Notes: generated from the letters alone by a model not told the origin. 64,000 bases of DNA from Sphingomonas immobilis (GCF_030580995.1 NZ_JAUQSZ010000005.1:62001-126000); one strand, 5' to 3'. Shown: positions 51,050 through 61,228, counted from the first letter of the stretch. Program-made: numbers and translations.

Positions 51050-52281
51050 CGGTCACACTCCCCGAACACGATATCCATCGCGCCCAGAACGGCCGTGGTG
51101 TCGGCGAGCATGTGGCCCTTCATCATGAAGTCCATCGCCTGCAGGTGGCTGAACGCGGTCGGCCGGATCTTGCAGCGGTACGGCTTGTTCGAGCCGTCGG
51201 CGACCAGATACACGCCGAACTCGCCCTTGGGGCTCTCGGTCGCGACATAGACGTCGCCCGCCGGCACGTGGAAGCCCTCGGTGTAGAGCTTGAAGTGGTG
51301 GATCAGCGCCTCCATCGAGCGCTTCATCTCGCCGCGCTTGGGCGGCACCACCTTGCGGTCGAGGCTGGCGATCGGCCCCTCGGGCATCTCGTTCAGGCAC
51401 TGGCGCATGATGCGCGCCGACTGCCGCACCTCCTCGACGCGCACCATGAAGCGATCGTAGCAATCGCCGCGCGTGCCGACCGGCACGTCGAAATCCATCT
51501 TGGCGTAGACGTCATAGGGCTGCGACTTGCGCAGGTCCCACGGGATGCCCGAACCGCGGATCATCGGGCCGGAGAAGCCCCATTTGATCGCGTCGTCGCG
51601 GCTCACCACCGCGATATCGACGTTGCGCTGCTTGAAGATGCGGTTGTCGGCGACGAGGCTGATCGCATCCTCGAACAGGCGCGGCAGGCGCGTGTCGAGC
51701 CATTCGCCGATATCGGTCAGCAGCTTGAGCGGCACGTCCTGATGCACGCCGCCGGGCCGCAGGTAATTGTGGTGCATGCGCGCGCCGGACATGCGCTCGA
51801 AGAAATTGAGACAATCCTCGCGAATCTCGAACAGCCACAGGTTCGGCGTCATCGCGCCGACGTCCATGACGTGCGACCCGAGGTTGAGCATGTGGTTGGA
51901 GATGCGCGTCAGCTCGGCGAAGAACACGCGCAGATACTGCGCGCGGATCGGCACCTCGATGTCGAGCAGCTTCTCGATCGCCAGCACGAAGCTATGCTCC
52001 ATGCACAAGGGCGAGCAGTAATCGAGCCGGTCGAAATACGGCAAAGCCTGCGTGTAGGTCTTGTATTCGATCAGCTTCTCGGTGCCGCGGTGGAGCAGCC
52101 CGACATGCGGATCGACCCGCTCGACGATCTCGCCGTCGAGCTCCATGACGAGGCGCAGCACGCCGTGCGCTGCCGGATGCTGCGGGCCGAAATTGATCGT
52201 GTAATTCTCGATCGTGACGTCGCCGACTTCGGGATCGCCCGCGTCGGCCTGGCCTTCGAGTTTCTCGAGATAATCGGCCAT
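51046..52281 (-). CDS. nuoD: NADH-quinone oxidoreductase subunit D
   Basis: 411 aa, 49 kDa-type subunit that forms the quinone site with Nuo[15 protein letters not shown] (about 31-44), [13 protein letters not shown] and [12 protein letters not shown] are conserved. NuoC and NuoD are separate here, unlike the fused E. coli NuoCD. TAATG overlap with nuoC. Confidence 0.98.
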   Translation of the reverse strand: MADYLEKLEGQADAGDPEVGDVTIENYTINFGPQHPAAHGVLRLVMELDGEIVERVDPHVGLLHRGTEKLIEYKTYTQALPYFDRLDYCSPLCMEHSFVLAIEKLLDIEVPIRAQYLRVFFAELTRISNHMLNLGSHVMDVGAMTPNLWLFEIREDCLNFFERMSGARMHHNYLRPGGVHQDVPLKLLTDIGEWLDTRLPRLFEDAISLVADNRIFKQRNVDIAVVSRDDAIKWGFSGPMIRGSGIPWDLRKSQPYDVYAKMDFDVPVGTRGDCYDRFMVRVEEVRQSARIMRQCLNEMPEGPIASLDRKVVPPKRGEMKRSMEALIHHFKLYTEGFHVPAGDVYVATESPKGEFGVYLVADGSNKPYRCKIRPTAFSHLQAMDFMMKGHMLADTTAVLGAMDIVFGECDR

Positions 52282-53051
52282 TACTTCGGCTCCGCCTTGC
52301 CGTCGCCCGTCTGCGCGGGGCTGTCGGTGGTCTTGGGCGTGGTCGGCGCGGCCTTTGCGGACTGCGTCGCATCCGCCTTGACGATCTCGTCGGCCTTGAG
52401 CGGCGTCGGCGCACCCTTCGCCTCGGGGAGTGCGGCCTTCTCGTCACCGGGGAGGATATACTCCGCCCCTTCCCATGGGCTCATGAAGTCGAACGTGCGG
52501 AAATCCTGCGCGAGCTGGACGGGCTCGTACACGACGCGCTTCGCCTCTTCCGAATAGCGCAGCTCGACGAAGCCGGTCAGCGGGAAGTCCTTGCGCTGCG
52601 GGTGGCCGCGAAAACCGTAATCGGTGAGGATGCGGCGCAGGTCGGCGTTGCCGGAAAACAGCACGCCGTACATGTCGTACACCTCGCGCTCCAGCCAGCC
52701 AGCGACCGGCCAGAGGCCCGTCACCGACGGCACCGGCTTCTCCTCGTCGGTCTGGACATGCACGCGGATGCGGTGATTGCGCGTCAGGCTGAGCAGGCAA
52801 TAGACGACCTCGAAGCGATCCGCCCCTCGATCGGGATAATCGACGCCCGCGATCTCCATCAACTGCTGATATTCGAGGCCGGGCGTGTCGCGCAGCGCCG
52901 TCATCGTCTCGACGAGCGAGACACGGTCGACATGCAGCGCGACCTCGCCGACCAGATCGGTCGCCGACAGCAGCTTCGCGCCGAGCGCCTGCGCGGCGTC
53001 GATCGTCGCGCCGTTCAGGTCGGCGGCGTAGGCGGGTGCTGGCGCCCTCAC
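52281..53051 (-). CDS. nuoC: NADH-quinone oxidoreductase subunit C with charged tail
   Basis: 256 aa from GTG at 53051 (GTGA overlap with nuoB). Core 30 kDa-subunit motif is [44 protein letters not shown] (in two parts: about residues 115-160). The last 50 or so residues are rich in Lys, Ala, Pro, Thr and Asp with no fold signature, a disordered extension. Confidence 0.96.
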   Translation of the reverse strand: MRAPAPAYAADLNGATIDAAQALGAKLLSATDLVGEVALHVDRVSLVETMTALRDTPGLEYQQLMEIAGVDYPDRGADRFEVVYCLLSLTRNHRIRVHVQTDEEKPVPSVTGLWPVAGWLEREVYDMYGVLFSGNADLRRILTDYGFRGHPQRKDFPLTGFVELRYSEEAKRVVYEPVQLAQDFRTFDFMSPWEGAEYILPGDEKAALPEAKGAPTPLKADEIVKADATQSAKAAPTTPKTTDSPAQTGDGKAEPK

Positions 53052-53593
53052 CGTTCGACCGTTCCCGAGCGGCGGATCTTCCGCTGCAACTGCATGATGC
53101 CGTAGAGCAAGGCCTCGGCGGTCGGCGGGCAGCCCGGCACGTAGATGTCGATCGGCACGATCCGGTCGCAACCGCGCACCACCGAATAGCTGTAGTGATA
53201 ATAGCCGCCGCCGTTGGCGCACGATCCCATCGAGATCACGTATTTCGGCTCGCTCATCTGGTCGTACACGCGGCGCAGCGCCGGGGCCATCTTGTTGCAG
53301 AGCGTGCCAGCGACGATCATCACGTCGCTCTGGCGGGGGCTAGCGCGCGGCGCGGCGCCGAAGCGTTCGAGGTCATAGCGCGGCATGTTGACGTGGATCA
53401 TCTCGACCGCGCAGCACGCCAGCCCGAAGGTCATCCACCACAGCGAGCCGGTGCGCGCCCACTGGAACAGCTCCTCGGTGCTGGTCACGAGGAAGCCCTT
53501 GTCGGTCAGCTCGCCGTTCAGCCCGTCGAAGAAGCTCTGATCCGGCGGCAGGATCGCGCCGTCAGCAGGCGCGCGCGTGAGTTCTACTCCCAT
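53048..53593 (-). CDS. nuoB: NADH-quinone oxidoreductase subunit B
   Basis: 181 aa with cluster N2 ligands Cys60 and Cys61 ([10 protein letters not shown]), Cys125 ([10 protein letters not shown]) and Cys155 (VPGCPPTAE). The start at 53593 overlaps the end of nuoA by 10 nt. A longer in-frame start lies inside nuoA and was rejected. Confidence 0.98.
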   Translation of the reverse strand: MGVELTRAPADGAILPPDQSFFDGLNGELTDKGFLVTSTEELFQWARTGSLWWMTFGLACCAVEMIHVNMPRYDLERFGAAPRASPRQSDVMIVAGTLCNKMAPALRRVYDQMSEPKYVISMGSCANGGGYYHYSYSVVRGCDRIVPIDIYVPGCPPTAEALLYGIMQLQRKIRRSGTVER

Positions 53594-53970
53594 TCGAGCG
53601 CTCCCTTCTTCCAGGCATAGACGAGGCCGAGCGCCAGTTCGGCAATGAACACCATCATCGCGATCCACGCCGTCCAGCTCGCCCAGCCGCCGAGCTTGAA
53701 CACGCTGACGGCCCACGGATAGATGAACGCCGCTTCCAGATCGAACACGATGAACAGGATCGCCACGAGGTAGAAGCGCACGTCGAACTGGCTGCGCGGA
53801 TCCTCGAACGCGGGGAAGCCGCACTCATATTCGCTCAGCTTTTCAGGCGTCGGCTTGTGCGCGCCGGTGAAGCGCGCAGCGAGGATCGGCAGGAACACGA
53901 ACGCGCTGGAAAGCACGAGCGCGACCCCAAGAAACAGCAGGATCGGAAGATATTGCGACAGGTCGATCAA
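53584..53970 (-). CDS. nuoA: NADH-quinone oxidoreductase subunit A
   Basis: 128 aa from TTG at 53970 ([19 protein letters not shown]). Three helices; [38 protein letters not shown] (in two parts) carries the conserved Cys and the acidic pair. Upstream in-frame starts are possible but have no homology. First gene of the nuo operon; a weak TTGCCC-n17-TAAAGC lies in the gap upstream. Confidence 0.95.
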   Translation of the reverse strand: MIDLSQYLPILLFLGVALVLSSAFVFLPILAARFTGAHKPTPEKLSEYECGFPAFEDPRSQFDVRFYLVAILFIVFDLEAAFIYPWAVSVFKLGGWASWTAWIAMMVFIAELALGLVYAWKKGALEWE

Positions 53971-54084
53971 GGGGCTTCTCGCAAGTGCGAAGGATATGCC
54001 CCGGGCTTTAGGACGATGGTCTGGACCGGGCAAGGGTTCGGGCGTGTGAGAATGAATCGCAACAAGCGCCGCGCCGGCCAAACG

Positions 54085-54954
54085 TCACGCCGTATAGAGC
54101 GCCCGAAGTCTGGCGATGTCCGCCGCCGACAGCCCCATCTTGTCCTTCAGCCAGCCGCGCGCGCCGCCCGGATAGGTGTCCAGCACCTTGAACGCCGCCG
54201 CGATATAGCGGCGGTCCGCCGCGCCCAGCGCCTCGCGCACCCCGGCCGGGGCCTGCGCCAGCGGGCTGTTCGCGCTCGCCGGGCTGGCCCGCATCGTGTT
54301 CTGGTCAAGATAGCGGTTGGTGAGCAGGTAATCGGAAATCACCGTTTCGCGCGGCACGCCGAGCGCGGTCAGCAGCAGCGCCGCCGCCACGCCGCTGCGG
54401 TCCTTGCCGGCCGAACAGTTGAAGGCGAGCGGCGCGTGACCCGCCAGCAACTCCGCGAACATGCGGCGATACTGGCCTTCGAACTGCCCGAGCATGTGCG
54501 GATAGCTCGCCGTCATCGCGACTCGCGCCTGTTCTGCGGTCCAGCCCTTGGGGTCGCCGGCCGGGAAGAACTGCTTCATGTCGAGTTGATAGTCGTCGCT
54601 CAGCACGCGCGGCGCGGCTCCGGCGGGCCAGGCGGCCGGCTCGGCCGTGCGTTCGCGCGTGTCGCGGAAATCGCACACCACGACGATGCCCCGCGTTTGC
54701 AGATAGGCGTAATCCCTGGCGGTCAGCCCGTGCATCGATCCCGACCGGAACAGCTTGCCCCACACGACATGCCGCCCGCCGCCCGCCGGATAGCCGCCGA
54801 GGTCGCGAAAATTGCGGCCGCCCTCCAGCGGCAGCACGCGCTGGTGCGCGACCGCCTGCGCACCGCGCGGCGTCGCCTCGCGCGCCGCGCCCGGCCCCGC
54901 CAGCAACGCCAGCCCGGCAAGCACGATTCCGAAACCGGATCTCCGCACACGCAT
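54085..54954 (-). CDS. secreted tyrosine-protein phosphatase
   Basis: 289 aa with signal peptide (MRVRRSGFGIVLAGLALLAGP, cleavage near AAR). GGRNFRDLGGYPAGGG (about 45-60) and FRSGSMHGLTARDYAYL are typical of the PtpB/Y_phosphatase3 group. P-loop is FNCSAGKDRSG with catalytic Cys180 and Arg186. The residue before Cys is Asn where the family usually has His. Target unknown; periplasmic or exported. Confidence 0.87.
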   Translation of the reverse strand: MRVRRSGFGIVLAGLALLAGPGAAREATPRGAQAVAHQRVLPLEGGRNFRDLGGYPAGGGRHVVWGKLFRSGSMHGLTARDYAYLQTRGIVVVCDFRDTRERTAEPAAWPAGAAPRVLSDDYQLDMKQFFPAGDPKGWTAEQARVAMTASYPHMLGQFEGQYRRMFAELLAGHAPLAFNCSAGKDRSGVAAALLLTALGVPRETVISDYLLTNRYLDQNTMRASPASANSPLAQAPAGVREALGAADRRYIAAAFKVLDTYPGGARGWLKDKMGLSAADIARLRALYTA

Positions 54955-55038
54955 TCACTCTCTCCCGGCTATCGCTTCGGGAAAGTATCCGCGCCGATTA
55001 TGACACCATGAAGAAGGCGGCCCGCGCCTCCCGCCGGA

Positions 55039-55851
55039 TCAGCGCAGCGCGCCCGCGATCAGCTTGTGCAGCTTCGATTGCAGCGCGTCGTTCGCCGCCA
55101 GGAATTCGCTGCGCTCGATCATTCGGTCGCCGCCGCGGAAATCGGTGACGAAGCCGCCCGCCTCGCGCACCAGTAGCATGCCGGCCGACACGTCCCAGGG
55201 CTGCAGCGACGATTCCCAGAACCCGTCGAACCGCCCCGCCGCGACCCATGCGAGATCGAGCGCCGCCGATCCCAACCGGCGAATGCCCGCCACCTCGGGC
55301 GCGACCGCGCCGAAGATGCGGCTCCACTGCGCGAAATCGCCGTGGCCGAGGAAAGGGATACCCGTCGCGATCAGCGAGTCGGCGAGATCGCGCCGCGCCG
55401 ACACGCGCAGCCGCGCGTCCTGCAACCACGCCCCCCGGCCCTTCTCGGCCCAGAAGCTCTCATCGGTCAGCGGCTGGTAAACGACGCCCGAGGTGACCTC
55501 GCGCTTGCCGTTCGCCAGCGGCTCCTCGACCGCGATCGAGATTGAGAAATGCGGGATGCCGTGGAGGAAGTTGGTCGTGCCATCGAGCGGATCGACGATG
55601 AAGCGCGGCTTGGACGGATCGCCCGCGATCTCGCCGCGCTCCTCCATCACGAAACCCCAGTCGGGCCGCGCGTGCGAGAGTTCCTCGAAGATCGTCTGCT
55701 CGGCGCGCTTGTCGGCCATCGACACGAAGTCGGCGGGACCCTTGCGACTCACCTGAAGCTGCGAAACCTCGTTGAAATCACGACGCAGGCGCGGCGCCGC
55801 CTTGCGCGCGGCGCGGTCCATGACGGTGAGGAGGCCGGAATGGGAGGGCAT
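55039..55851 (-). CDS. inositol monophosphatase family protein
   Basis: 270 aa metal-dependent sugar/polyol phosphatase. Metal motifs MEERGEIAGD, FIVDPLDGTTNFLHGIPHFSIS and PWDVSAGMLLVREAGG are intact. It could act on inositol phosphate or, as SuhB, on ribosome biogenesis; sequence alone does not decide. It is preceded by a family C repeat that separates it from efp. Confidence 0.9.
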   Translation of the reverse strand: MPSHSGLLTVMDRAARKAAPRLRRDFNEVSQLQVSRKGPADFVSMADKRAEQTIFEELSHARPDWGFVMEERGEIAGDPSKPRFIVDPLDGTTNFLHGIPHFSISIAVEEPLANGKREVTSGVVYQPLTDESFWAEKGRGAWLQDARLRVSARRDLADSLIATGIPFLGHGDFAQWSRIFGAVAPEVAGIRRLGSAALDLAWVAAGRFDGFWESSLQPWDVSAGMLLVREAGGFVTDFRGGDRMIERSEFLAANDALQSKLHKLIAGALR

Positions 55852-55861
55852 AGATATCTCT

Positions 55862-55969
55862 CTCCCCTCCCGCTTGCGGGAGGGGCTGGGGGAGGGCCTG
55901 TCAGCAATCGAGAGCGACGTGAGACCCGGACACGCCCTCCCCTAACCCCTCCCGCAAGCGGGAGGGGAA
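55862..55969. repeat. family C palindromic repeat (paired arms)
   Basis: Left CCCCTCCCGCTTGCGGGAGG and right CCCCTCCCGCAAGCGGGAGG halves, 49 nt apart, with GGGGGAGGGC and GCCCTCCCC inner complements. Nearly identical to 21241-21345. Confidence 0.9.
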
Positions 55970-55972
55970 TTT

Positions 55973-56536
55973 TCAGTCGGCTCTTTTGACGTAGGTCCGC
56001 TCGTATACGTCCACCACGATCCGCGTGCCCGCGCCGATATGCGGCGGCACCATCACGCGCACGCCGTTGTCGAGCACGGCGGGCTTGTAGCTCGACGAGG
56101 CGGTCTGCCCCTTCACGACGGCGTCGGCCTCGACGATCGTCGCCTCGATCTGGCTCGGCAGATCGACCGAGATCGGGCGCTCGTCGTACAGCTCCATCAC
56201 CACGTCCATGCCGTCCTGCAGGAACTCGGCGGCCTCGCCGATCACGCCCTTGTCGAGCGTGATCTGCTCGTAATTTTCCTTGTCCATGAAGGTCAGCGCC
56301 TCGCCGTCGGCGAACAGGAACTGGAAATCCTTGGTGTCGAGCCGCACGCGCTCCACCGTCTCGGCCGAACGGAAGCGGACGTTGTTCTTGCGACCGTCGA
56401 TGAGGTTCTTCATCTCGACCTGCATGTACGCACCGCCCTTGCCGGGCTGGGTGTGCTGAATCTTGACGGCCTTCCAGATGCCGCCTTCATATTCGATGAT
56501 GTTGCCGGGACGAATGTCCACGCCGCTGATCTTCAT
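55973..56536 (-). CDS. efp: translation elongation factor P
   Basis: 187 aa, the normal EF-P length, beginning [22 protein letters not shown] rescues ribosomes stalled at polyproline. The tip of domain I reads QPGKGGAYM with Lys33 as the modifiable residue. The start at 56536 is the family start; open frame continues upstream without homology. Divergent from the potassium-channel gene. Confidence 0.97.
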   Translation of the reverse strand: MKISGVDIRPGNIIEYEGGIWKAVKIQHTQPGKGGAYMQVEMKNLIDGRKNNVRFRSAETVERVRLDTKDFQFLFADGEALTFMDKENYEQITLDKGVIGEAAEFLQDGMDVVMELYDERPISVDLPSQIEATIVEADAVVKGQTASSSYKPAVLDNGVRVMVPPHIGAGTRIVVDVYERTYVKRAD

Positions 56537-56645
56537 GACCGTATACCTGTGAAAGAGCGAAGGCGGGGCCTTTAGCTGTCGCGAGCGATTCCGGCAAGCG
56601 TGGCGGACTGGACACATCGTCACGCCCCCGTCACATTCTCCGCCC

Positions 56646-57725
56646 GTGCGCACCTTCCTGAATGACGCGGAAAACGCGCTCGGCTCGCCGGTCCGCAATC
56701 TGGTGTCGATCGTCGCCTTGGTATTAACCGTCGTGGTGGTGGCGACGCTGGCGTACATGGCCGCCGGCTGGACCTTCCGCGAAGCGATCTACATGGTCCT
56801 GCTCACCGTCTACACGGTCGGCTACGGCGAGGTCCGGCCGATCGACACGCCCTATCTGGAAGGCGTCACGATCGGCCTGATGGTGTTCGGCTGCACCGGC
56901 ATGATCCTGTTCACCGGCGCGCTCGTCCAGTTCTTCACCGTCCTCCAGCTCAAGCAGATATTGGGAGCCAACCGCATGCAGAGCCGCATCGAGAAATTGA
57001 CCGGCCATGTCGTCGTCTGCGGCTATGGGCGCATCGGCGTGATGCTCGCGCACGATCTCGCGGCGGGCGGCGTGCCTTTGGTGGTGGTGGAGCGCGGCGC
57101 GGCCCGCCTCGCCGAGGCGGAGGCCGCCGGGCACCTCTGCGTCACCGGCGATGCGACCGAAGAGGAGGTGCTGATCGCCGCCGGCATCCTGCGCGCCCGT
57201 ACGCTGGCGACCGTGCTGCCCGACGACGCCGCCAACGTCTTCATCACCCTGTCGGCGCGCAACCTCGCGCCAGATCTCGAGATCATCGCGCGCGGCGAGG
57301 CCCCGACGACCGAACGCAAGCTGCTGCGCGCCGGTGCCAACCAGGTCGTGCAGCCGACGCATATCGGCGCCGAACGCATGGCGCGGATGATCCTCTTCCC
57401 CGCCAGCGCCACGCTGGAGGGCGACGCCCGCATGACTCAGGTGCGCGGCGATCTCGGCGAGCTCGGCCTCGATCTCGAACTGGTGCCGGTGCTGGCGGGG
57501 TCGGCAATGGCCCGCCTCACCGTCGGCGAGGCCGAACGGCAGGGCGCGGGCGCGTTCTTCATCGTCCAGATCCGCCGCGCCGACACCGCCATCTCGCGCC
57601 CCGCCAAGGACGAACCGCTCCAGCCCGACGATACGGTTCTCGTGCTGGTCCGCGATTCGGGCAATGCCGCCCGCCGCCTCTTCAACAGCAAGGAACAACT
57701 GCGGACCGGGCGCAACGTGTTCTGA
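56646..57725 (+). CDS. TrkA-N (RCK) domain potassium channel
   Basis: 359 aa from GTG. Two transmembrane helices flank a pore with selectivity filter TVGYGE (57-62), then a cytoplasmic RCK/TrkA-N domain with Rossmann motif CGYGRIG (125-131) and a C-terminal TrkA-C part. This is a two-TM ligand-gated potassium channel like MthK. Gating ligand unknown. Confidence 0.92.
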   Translation: MRTFLNDAENALGSPVRNLVSIVALVLTVVVVATLAYMAAGWTFREAIYMVLLTVYTVGYGEVRPIDTPYLEGVTIGLMVFGCTGMILFTGALVQFFTVLQLKQILGANRMQSRIEKLTGHVVVCGYGRIGVMLAHDLAAGGVPLVVVERGAARLAEAEAAGHLCVTGDATEEEVLIAAGILRARTLATVLPDDAANVFITLSARNLAPDLEIIARGEAPTTERKLLRAGANQVVQPTHIGAERMARMILFPASATLEGDARMTQVRGDLGELGLDLELVPVLAGSAMARLTVGEAERQGAGAFFIVQIRRADTAISRPAKDEPLQPDDTVLVLVRDSGNAARRLFNSKEQLRTGRNVF

Positions 57726-57733
57726 GCGCCCCA

Positions 57734-57761
57734 AAGCCCCTCCCTTTCAGGGGAGGGGCTT
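57734..57761. terminator. hairpin between convergent genes
   Basis: AAGCCCCTCCC-TTTCAG-GGGAGGGGCTT, an 11 bp perfect stem, between the channel gene and the convergent hydrolase gene. Its arms match family C. The flanking T run is short (GGTT, TTTGG), so it may be a weak bidirectional terminator. Confidence 0.55.
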
Positions 57762-57768
57762 GAAGAGG

Positions 57769-59739
57769 TTACTTCCCCGCCGCCGCCACGTCCTCCGCCA
57801 CCACCGGCAGCATCACCGCGCTCGCGCCCGCGCCACCGTGCATCAGCGTCACCGTCGCGGCCTTATAGTCGCTTGGGCGCGCCAGGAAGATGTTGGGCAC
57901 GAAGGTCTGCGGGTTGCGATCGTAGAGCGGAAACAGCGACGACTGCACCTGCACCATGATGCGGTGGCCGGGCTTGAACTCGTGGTTCACCGCCGGCAGC
58001 CGGAAGCGATATTCCTGCACCTTGTTGGCCGGGATCGCGCTCGGATGCTCGAAGCTGTCGCGGTAGCGCCCGCGGAAGATATCGAGACTGATGGCGAGCT
58101 GATAACCGCCCATCTTCGCGTCGGTCGCATTCTCCTCGGGGAAGACATCGATCAGCTTGACGACGAAATCGCCATCCGTCCCCGTCGTCTTGGCGAAGAT
58201 ATCGGCCCACGGCACGCCGGAGACGCGCACCGTCTTGGTCAGCACCGGCGTCGAATAGCTCACCACGTCGGTCCGCCCGTCGGAGGCGCGCTGGTCCTGC
58301 ACGAGCCAGTCGCCCCAGCGCCCGTCCTTGAAATTGACCGGACGCGGCAGGTGCGGGACCGGGTTGGCGGGGTCGGAAACGTAGCTGTCGCCGCCGAGGA
58401 CGCCCTTCTCGAACGCGAGTCCTTTTCCGGCCTGCAGGTACAACGGCGTCAGCGGCGTCGCGCACCCCGTGTCGCACGACAGCGGCCAGCTCCCGAACTT
58501 GTCCCAGTGATTGGCGGCGGTGTTGTAGATTGCGGCGGGCGGCAATTGCGCCGGCGGGCCGTCCTTCAGATACTGGTTGAAGAAGGGCAGCACCATGTCC
58601 TCGCGATATTGCTGCGCGGTGTCGCCGGCCCATTTGAACGGCCCCAGCTCGCTGCCGGTGCGATTGACCTGGCTGTGCCGCCACGGGCCCATGACGATGT
58701 AGTTGCTGGTGCCCTTCCCGGCCTTCACCATCGTCTCATAGGCGTGGATCGCGCCCCACATATCCTCCTGATCCCACAACCCCTGTTCCCACAAGGTCGG
58801 CACGTTCGAGGGGCTCTTGGCGAGCAGTTTCGTCAGATCCTGCCCCGACCAGAAATCGTCATATTCGGGGTGCTGCACGACCTTGTTCCACGCCGGCAGC
58901 TGGTCGTAGCCCGACGCCTTCGCCCAGTCCCCGGCCGACTTGTCGCGGAAATTCTCGTAATCGTCGTATCCACCAGAACGCGGCGTCTTGCCCTCGCCCT
59001 TGTAGCCGGTCTGCGATCCGATCCAGCCGATATTGGCGAGCCGGAATGCGCCATAGTGGAACCAGTCGTCGCCCATCCAGCCATCGATCATCGGGCTCTG
59101 CGGCGCGGCGACCTTCAGCGCCGGATGCGGCTTCAACAGCGCCATCACCACCGTAAAGCCCTCATAGGACGAGCCGATCATCCCGACCTTGCCGTTCGAC
59201 TGCGGCACGTTCGCCTTGTTCACCAGCCAGTCGATCGTGTCATAGGCGTCGGTGACGTGATCGACCTTGGTGTTGTTGAGCGGGCCGACGACGGGGCGCG
59301 TGACGATATAATCGCCCTCCGATCCGTATTTGCCGCGAATATCCTGATAGACGCGGATATAGCCCGCCTTTACGAACATCTCGTCGGCGAGCGGCAGCGT
59401 GGAGAGTTCGCTCGGCGAATCCATCCGGTTGGCGCGGCCCTTGGCATTATAGGGCGTGCGCGTCAGCACGATCGGCGCGTTCGTCAGTCCCTTGGCATAG
59501 ACGATGACGGTGTAGAGCTTGGTGCCGTCGCGCATCGGGATCATCACGACACGCTTGACGTAATCCTTCTCCGCCTCGGGCTGCTTGAAACTGCGCGGAA
59601 TGTCGCCGCCCGGCGCAGCATTGGCCGCCGCCTTGATGTCGGCATCGGACGAGGAGCCGTCGGGGCCCTTCTGCGCGGCGATCGGCGCGGCGGCGAGGAA
59701 GGCGGTGGCGGTGAAAAGAAGGGCGATCTTGGCGCGCAT
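57769..59739 (-). CDS. secreted CocE/NonD family hydrolase
   Basis: 656 aa with signal peptide (MRAKIALLFTATAFLAAAPI, cleavage near AAQ). The alpha/beta hydrolase core has the nucleophile motif GSSYEG (Ser191) of the X-Pro dipeptidyl-peptidase S15/CocE group; a C-terminal jelly-roll domain has VYRFRLPAVNHEFKPGHRIMVQVQSSLFP-type sequence. It likely acts on acyl or ester/amide substrates in the periplasm; substrate unknown. Confidence 0.88.
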   Translation of the reverse strand: MRAKIALLFTATAFLAAAPIAAQKGPDGSSSDADIKAAANAAPGGDIPRSFKQPEAEKDYVKRVVMIPMRDGTKLYTVIVYAKGLTNAPIVLTRTPYNAKGRANRMDSPSELSTLPLADEMFVKAGYIRVYQDIRGKYGSEGDYIVTRPVVGPLNNTKVDHVTDAYDTIDWLVNKANVPQSNGKVGMIGSSYEGFTVVMALLKPHPALKVAAPQSPMIDGWMGDDWFHYGAFRLANIGWIGSQTGYKGEGKTPRSGGYDDYENFRDKSAGDWAKASGYDQLPAWNKVVQHPEYDDFWSGQDLTKLLAKSPSNVPTLWEQGLWDQEDMWGAIHAYETMVKAGKGTSNYIVMGPWRHSQVNRTGSELGPFKWAGDTAQQYREDMVLPFFNQYLKDGPPAQLPPAAIYNTAANHWDKFGSWPLSCDTGCATPLTPLYLQAGKGLAFEKGVLGGDSYVSDPANPVPHLPRPVNFKDGRWGDWLVQDQRASDGRTDVVSYSTPVLTKTVRVSGVPWADIFAKTTGTDGDFVVKLIDVFPEENATDAKMGGYQLAISLDIFRGRYRDSFEHPSAIPANKVQEYRFRLPAVNHEFKPGHRIMVQVQSSLFPLYDRNPQTFVPNIFLARPSDYKAATVTLMHGGAGASAVMLPVVAEDVAAAGK

Positions 59740-59799
59740 GACGGGGGATCTCGCTGCAATCGGGGGAAGGCACTGGGTAGGCCCCCTCCCGCCCCGAGA

Positions 59800-60492
59800 T
59801 CAAGCGCGCCGGACGCCCAACACCTCCGCGAACGCCCTGACCGCCGCCGCCTCGTCGCCATCCCAGACTGCGCCCGACACCGCGAGGAAATCCGCGCCCG
59901 CCGCGACCAGCGGCGCGGCGTTGGCAGGCGTGATTCCGCCGATCGCCACGCACGGCACCTCGAACATCGTCGCCCACCAGCTCAGGATGACGGGTTCGGG
60001 ATGATGCTTCACCGTCTTGGTCGCGGTTGGATAGAAGGCGCCGAACGCGACGTAATCCGCCCCCGCCTCGCCCGCTTCCATCGCGAGGTGGCGGCTGTCG
60101 TGGCAGGTCACGCCCATCTGCGCCTGGGGGCCCAGCACGTCGCGCGCCTCGCGCGGATCGCCGTCCTCCTGCCCGAGGTGGACGCCGTCCGCGCCGAGCC
60201 GCTTCGCCAGCGCGATGCTGTCGTTGACGATGAAAGCGACGTCGCGGTCGGCGCAGATGCGCTGCAACGGCTCGGCCAGCGCGGCGGCGGCGTGCTGATC
60301 CACGTCCTTCACGCGGAACTGGAAGGCGGCGACCGGCCCGGCATCCAGCGCGCGCGCCAGACGGTCGGGGAAGCCCCCGCCGGTCTCAAGCGGCGAGATC
60401 AGGTACAGCTGGCAGGCCGGGCGACGGTCGTCGCGGCGGAACTGGAGCGCGAAATCGGGGTCGAGCGGGCCGAGCGGATCGTCTTCTGTCAT
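59800..60492 (-). CDS. thiE: thiamine phosphate synthase
   Basis: 230 aa TIM-barrel enzyme joining HMP-PP and HET-P. FQFRVKD, FIVNDSIALAKRLGADGVHLGQED (about 87-110), YVAFGAFYPTATKT and AIGGIT motifs are typical. No TPP riboswitch is seen before it and no other thi gene is adjacent. It follows gpx by 23 nt on the same strand. Confidence 0.92.
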   Translation of the reverse strand: MTEDDPLGPLDPDFALQFRRDDRRPACQLYLISPLETGGGFPDRLARALDAGPVAAFQFRVKDVDQHAAAALAEPLQRICADRDVAFIVNDSIALAKRLGADGVHLGQEDGDPREARDVLGPQAQMGVTCHDSRHLAMEAGEAGADYVAFGAFYPTATKTVKHHPEPVILSWWATMFEVPCVAIGGITPANAAPLVAAGADFLAVSGAVWDGDEAAAVRAFAEVLGVRRA

Positions 60493-60515
60493 CGCCCGGC
60501 CCTAGCGCCCGCGCG

Positions 60516-61061
60516 CTACTTCGCCAACTCCGCCTCGATCGCGGCGGTCAGCGCGAGGTCGGCGGGCGTGGTCGCGGGCGCGAATCGGCCTGCGACCGTG
60601 CCGTCGCGCGCGATCAGGAACTTCTCGAAATTCCACAGCAATTCAGGCGCATCGTTCGGCGTCATGCCATAGCCCTTGAACTTCTCGCGCATCGTGGCGG
60701 TATCGCCCTGCGTGTCCGGCGCTTCCGCAATGAGCTGCGCATAAAGCGGATGCTTGTCGGGCCCGGTGACGACCAGTTTCGAGAACATCGGGAAATCGAC
60801 GTCGTAGGTGGTCGAGCAGAAGGTCGCGATCTCCTCCTCCGTCCCCGGCTCCTGCGCGCCGAAATCGTTGGCGGGGAAGCCCAGCACCGAGAAGCCCTGC
60901 TCGCGGTAGGTCTTGAACAGCGTCTCCAGCCCCTCATACTGCGGCGTCAGCCCGCATTTGGAGGCGACGTTGACGACCAGCAGCACCTCACCCGCATAGT
61001 CGCCGAGCGTCGTCGGCTTGCCGTCGATCGTCTTGAGCGGGGTTTCCTGGATGGCGGTCAT
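60516..61061 (-). CDS. glutathione peroxidase (Cys type)
   Basis: 181 aa from ATG at 61061. Thioredoxin fold with peroxidatic Cys36 (VNVASKCGLTPQYEGLE) in place of Sec, GFPANDFGAQEPG and WNFEKFLI. It reduces hydroperoxides with glutathione or thioredoxin. An upstream in-frame ATG is less likely. Confidence 0.93.
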   Translation of the reverse strand: MTAIQETPLKTIDGKPTTLGDYAGEVLLVVNVASKCGLTPQYEGLETLFKTYREQGFSVLGFPANDFGAQEPGTEEEIATFCSTTYDVDFPMFSKLVVTGPDKHPLYAQLIAEAPDTQGDTATMREKFKGYGMTPNDAPELLWNFEKFLIARDGTVAGRFAPATTPADLALTAAIEAELAK

Positions 61062-61137
61062 GCGGGCTCTCCTTTGCGGGTTCAGGAGAGTGTAGGTGGC
61101 GTCCACGATTCCCGGAAGACCGAAACGCCGCCCTGAT

Positions 61138-61220
61138 CGTCACCCCAGCGAAAGCTGGGGTCTCCTTGTGGCAAGGGCTGTGGCCCGAACCGGGAGATGC
61201 CAGCTTTCGCTGGCATGACG
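61138..61220. repeat. family A palindromic repeat, compensated arm
   Basis: Left arm CGTCACCCCAGC-GAAA-GCTGGGGTC as in other copies; right arm TGCCAGC-TTTC-GCTGGCATGACG, where both sides of the stem changed together (C to G and G to C). The double change keeps the hairpin and argues that the structure is selected or produced as a unit. Between fda and gpx. Confidence 0.9.
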
Positions 61221-61228
61221 GATTTTGG

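Noticed and set aside
54042..54062. Fur-like site in the nuoA upstream region (GAGAATGAATCGCAAC)
   Set aside because: Only one half resembles a Fur half-site, and a matching inverted half is missing; not strong enough to list as a feature.
59740..60515. TPP riboswitch before thiE
   Set aside because: Only 23 nt separate thiE from gpx and no THI-box (CUGAGA ... ACCUGA) sequence is present on that strand.
57664..60672. 1002-codon plus-strand frame opposite the CocE hydrolase and thiE
   Set aside because: Covers two real genes on the other strand; composition is Arg/His/Ala/Asp-rich with no recognisable family.
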